This document shows, piece by piece, positions 13,552-16,002 of a stretch of 16,002 bases of DNA. The position numbers were made by a program, and so were the translations under genes. A model generated the notes under the pieces. That model was given only the letters and a program-made list of their open reading frames with translations, was not told the DNA's origin and searched no databases. This DNA is from JBHIDJ01 sp046760105. GTDB lineage: Bacteria > Pseudomonadota > Gammaproteobacteria > Acidiferrobacterales > SPGG2. The DNA is taken from assembly GCA_046760105.1 (NCBI GenBank), contig JBHIDJ010000069.1, forward strand, positions 1 to 16,002, read 5' to 3'. The number at the start of each line of letters is the position of its first letter. Position 1 is the first letter of the stretch.

Positions 13552-14841
13552 CTAACTGCTAGCCGCCAGCGTCACCGCCGGGGATTCACCTAGGACTAAC
13601 TGACGGAGCTCGTCAGGCTTGTCAAGAATCAGGGCGAGACTATCGATCGAATGATCAAACGCTTGTGCAAGCTTGCGAGCACCGCCGAAACGTGACACCG
13701 TTTCCGGCGGTAAGAACTTGATAAGTAGCGCCGACGTCCCGGGAGGCAGTCCCGCAAAGTGAACGGTGAGAATCCCGTAATCCCGTAGCAGTAACATCGC
13801 CAACGCCGCGGTTGCCTCGTAGGGTACGATAGCGGGTGTCTTCACATTGGCGCGCTCCATGGCGGCTTCGAGAATATCCTCACCACGCAGCTGCGCTATA
13901 ACTGGCGTCTCAAACACCCGGTCTCCGAGCAGCGTCTTTAGCTCACGCGCTACGGATTTCGTAGTCTCAACCAGCTCGCGCACGCGGTCGGGGTTGTACT
14001 GCTCGAGCGAGTGTACGACGGCCGGATAGAGCATCGGGCGTGCTTCAAGGCCCATCTCCACCGCGCATACGCGGATCTGTTCTACAAGCTCGGTGTCCCC
14101 ACCCAAAAGTCCGAGTCGCGGACCGATCGTGCCGTACTTGTCGAGACCCGTGGCAACAACATCCACGCCGAGCTCGAGCGCCCGCGGCTGGCTGAATACG
14201 GCGGGTCCCACCCGAGCGCCGCCGGCATCGTCGACCAAGACCTTTGCCTTCATACGCTTTGCCAAGGCAACGATTTGTTCGATCTCATCGGCGGCTAGGA
14301 TCTCATAGCTCACCGCCAATCGGGTAAGCACGACTAAAGACACATTCGTCGCCGTCGCGAGCGCCTGCTCAAATTCACCCAGCCCCACGGTATCGATAAA
14401 ATGCGCGCCAGCACGGGCGGCGGCGCGCGTAACCGACGGATGACTATAGCTGGGTGAAACACCAATGACCGTCTCTCCCGGCGCCACCATTACAAGCGTG
14501 CTCACAAGCAGTGCCGCCGTTTGCCGGTTCATCACCATGACGCTGTGCTTCCCCGGCACGCCACCAAGGTGCTCCAGCGCAAGCTGCGTAAGCCGATCGT
14601 CGTAAAGAGCAGGCGCGAGCTCGTCGTCCAGGAGCTCGGTATGCTCCAAATCAGAAGGGAAACGACGCTCGAGGCCACTTAGATTGAACACGGCGTCGCG
14701 TCCTTGTTCGGCTATGCGCTGTTGAATAAGGCTCCACGCTCCACGCAGCTTCGTGATGTCGTCCTGCGTGCTCGTGATCAGCTTACCGCGCGCATACGGA
14801 AGTCCGGGTGCAAGCTTGTTTCCGAATCGATCTTTTTTCAC
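13552..14841 (-). CDS. Fold-type I PLP-dependent enzyme, SelA-like / aminotransferase-like, reaction unknown
   Basis: The 429-residue protein has the organisation of a fold-type I pyridoxal-phosphate enzyme. The cofactor aspartate is in KVLVDDAGGARVG (200-212) and the Schiff-base lysine is most likely K235 in VVATGLDKYGTIGPRLGLL (228-246). Such a VDDAGG...DKYG layout recalls SelA-type and beta-eliminating lyases rather than class I aminotransferases. The N-terminal FNLSGLERRFPSD (52-64) and NRQTAALLVSTL (105-116) would shape the active site and phosphate cup. I do not know the reaction. The GTG start at 14841 is well supported by GAGGAG eight bases upstream. It lies 85 bases downstream of the amidase-signature gene on the same strand, so both may act on the same nitrogenous compound, for example an amide whose released amino acid is then cleaved. 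That pairing is inference. Confidence 0.75.
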   Translation of the reverse strand: MKKDRFGNKLAPGLPYARGKLITSTQDDITKLRGAWSLIQQRIAEQGRDAVFNLSGLERRFPSDLEHTELLDDELAPALYDDRLTQLALEHLGGVPGKHSVMVMNRQTAALLVSTLVMVAPGETVIGVSPSYSHPSVTRAAARAGAHFIDTVGLGEFEQALATATNVSLVVLTRLAVSYEILAADEIEQIVALAKRMKAKVLVDDAGGARVGPAVFSQPRALELGVDVVATGLDKYGTIGPRLGLLGGDTELVEQIRVCAVEMGLEARPMLYPAVVHSLEQYNPDRVRELVETTKSVARELKTLLGDRVFETPVIAQLRGEDILEAAMERANVKTPAIVPYEATAALAMLLLRDYGILTVHFAGLPPGTSALLIKFLPPETVSRFGGARKLAQAFDHSIDSLALILDKPDELRQLVLGESPAVTLAASS

Positions 14842-14849
14842 TTAGGTTT

Positions 14850-14855
14850 CTCCTC
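14850..14855 (-). promoter_or_regulatory. Ribosome-binding site of the PLP-enzyme gene
   Basis: GAGGAG on the coding strand lies eight bases before the GTG at 14841. It fixes the non-ATG start of the PLP enzyme. The rest of the 85-base gap to the amidase stop shows neither a terminator nor a convincing promoter. Confidence 0.65.
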
Positions 14856-14926
14856 GTCCACCCAGGCCTCTTTGGAATCATCTGCACCCAGGGTCACGTT
14901 GACAACAATGGAACTACTGCAGGCTT

Positions 14927-16002
14927 TCACTCCCTTAAGTCAGCGACGTTTGGCAAGCGTATGGGACACGCGGCTTCGAACGCGCGGCTTACCCGAAGAA
15001 CCAAGGCATCGCTGTATCGCGGGCCAACGATTTGCAGACCAACCGGCAGTCCTGATTGCGTAAGCCCACAAGGGATCGAAGCGGCCGGTTGCTGTGTGAG
15101 ATTAAAGGGATAAGAAAAAGGGGTCCAATCAAACCAACGCGGCTGCATCGCGGGATCGGGCACCTCTTGTCCGACCGCAAAAGCGGGGACCGGTAATGTC
15201 GGTGTGACGAGCAGGTCGTACTGCTCATGAAACAGGTTCATACGCTGACCCAGTGCACCACGATCGTTTACTGCCTGCAGATAGTCCAACAAAGACAAAG
15301 AAGCGCCATGTTCAGCGATCTCCACCAAACTCGGATCGAGCATGGCACGCTGCTTCACAGTGAATGCGCGTATGAGGTTAGCCGCACCCGCGAACCAGTG
15401 TTTGAGAAACACGTCGCGTGGGCTTTCAAAGCCAGGATCAACCTGTTGAATACGTGCCCCGAGGTCGGCGAGGACCTCAACCGCCTGCGCAACGATACGA
15501 GCCACCTCGGGGTCTACGGAGACATAGCCGAGATTCGGACTAAACGCGACACGCAGGTTCTTGACACCGTCTTCGAGACCAACCCGGTAATCGCGCCCGT
15601 CATAAGGCAATGCATACCAGTCGCGGGGATCGGGCTCCGCGATGACGGTAAGCATAAGCGCGGCGTCCGTTACCGTTCGGGTCATTGGGCCAACGTGGGC
15701 AACCGTGCCGAATGGACTCAGCGGTGCAGCGGAGACGCGTCCAAACGAGGGCTTAATGCCGTAGACGCCGGTAAAGCCCGATGGGATGCGGATTGACCCA
15801 CCGCCATCGGTGCCAATGGCGAGCGCGCTCATGCCCGTGGCGACGGCGACGGCGGAGCCGCCGCTGCTGCCGCCGGGCGTCACCCTGAGATTCCAGGGAT
15901 TGCGTGTTATCCCCGTCAATGGACTATCGGTAACCGCCTTCCAGCCGAACTCGGGAGTCGTAGTCTTGCCGAGCAACACCGCACCGTGCTCGCGTAACCG
16001 AG
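14927..16002 (-). CDS. Amidase signature family enzyme, partial (N-terminus beyond the right edge)
   Basis: The frame is open to the right window edge, where the visible residues RLREHGAVLLGKTTTPEFGW already match the family, so the true start lies outside. About 358 codons are seen. The Ser-cisSer-Lys catalytic triad of amidase signature enzymes is complete: the lysine in LLGKTTTPE, the cis-serine in PGGSSGGSAVAVATG, and the nucleophilic serine in GTDGGGSIRIPSGFTGVYGIKP. The C-terminal part contains the usual NLTQQPAASIPCG and GLPVGLQIVGP segments. Such enzymes hydrolyse amides, carbamates or nitrile-derived amides, and GatA of the tRNA amidotransferase is a relative. With no GatB or GatC nearby, a free catabolic amidase is more likely. 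It stops 85 bases before the PLP-enzyme gene, which probably follows it in the same transcript. The exact substrate is unknown. Confidence 0.92.
   Translation of the reverse strand, partial: RLREHGAVLLGKTTTPEFGWKAVTDSPLTGITRNPWNLRVTPGGSSGGSAVAVATGMSALAIGTDGGGSIRIPSGFTGVYGIKPSFGRVSAAPLSPFGTVAHVGPMTRTVTDAALMLTVIAEPDPRDWYALPYDGRDYRVGLEDGVKNLRVAFSPNLGYVSVDPEVARIVAQAVEVLADLGARIQQVDPGFESPRDVFLKHWFAGAANLIRAFTVKQRAMLDPSLVEIAEHGASLSLLDYLQAVNDRGALGQRMNLFHEQYDLLVTPTLPVPAFAVGQEVPDPAMQPRWFDWTPFSYPFNLTQQPAASIPCGLTQSGLPVGLQIVGPRYSDALVLRVSRAFEAACPIRLPNVADLRE

Noticed and set aside
15227..15796. Long plus-strand open frame opposite the amidase gene
   Set aside because: It lies wholly antisense to a clear amidase with a complete catalytic triad and shows no protein-family features.

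Overview
The window looks like chromosomal DNA of an uncultured bacterium, most likely Pseudomonadota-like (Proteobacteria). Coding density is very high, G+C is moderate to high, and the minus-strand genes overlap by a few bases in operon style. The families present (SuyAB-type lyase, class I fumarase, small membrane-anchor Sdh subunits, GCS2 carboxylate-amine ligase, endonuclease Q) do not fix the lineage more closely. I see no rRNA, tRNA, CRISPR array, insertion sequence or phage gene. No stretch longer than 300 bases lacks a gene.

Region 1 (1-4954, minus strand, read right to left) is a compact eight-gene catabolic operon: suyA-like, suyB-like, an Sdh/Frd iron-sulfur subunit, two Sdh membrane anchors, a TauE/SafE-family exporter, class I fumarase alpha and class I fumarase beta (cut by the window edge). 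SuyAB is known to cleave sulfolactate to pyruvate and sulfite, and TauE/SafE proteins are linked to export of sulfite or sulfonates. Finding them cotranscribed with a succinate-dehydrogenase-like complex and a fumarase-like hydratase suggests a pathway for a sulfonated C4 dicarboxylate. My inferred route is sulfosuccinate to sulfofumarate to sulfomalate to oxaloacetate plus sulfite, mirroring the TCA steps. The flavoprotein subunit is not in the window.

Region 2 (5044-8291) holds a divergently oriented secreted ankyrin-repeat protein and a stand-alone B3/B4 domain protein (plus strand). Convergent to them is a minus-strand pair: a GCS2-family carboxylate-amine ligase followed by an unrecognised protein with an HExxH zinc-protease-like motif.

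Region 3 (8527-11812, plus strand) is a two-gene DNA repair unit: endonuclease Q followed one base later by a UvrD/Rep-type helicase starting at TTG. Both proteins end in a peptide resembling the bacterial sliding-clamp-binding motif (QMTLF and QLSLL). The pair therefore looks like a clamp-tethered nick-and-unwind pathway for deaminated bases.

Region 4 (11900-16002) has a small class I methyltransferase with an N-terminal CCxC motif and an atypical NAD(P)-binding SDR (both plus strand). Convergent to them on the minus strand are an amidase-signature enzyme (cut by the right edge) and a fold-type I PLP enzyme of uncertain reaction, probably cotranscribed.
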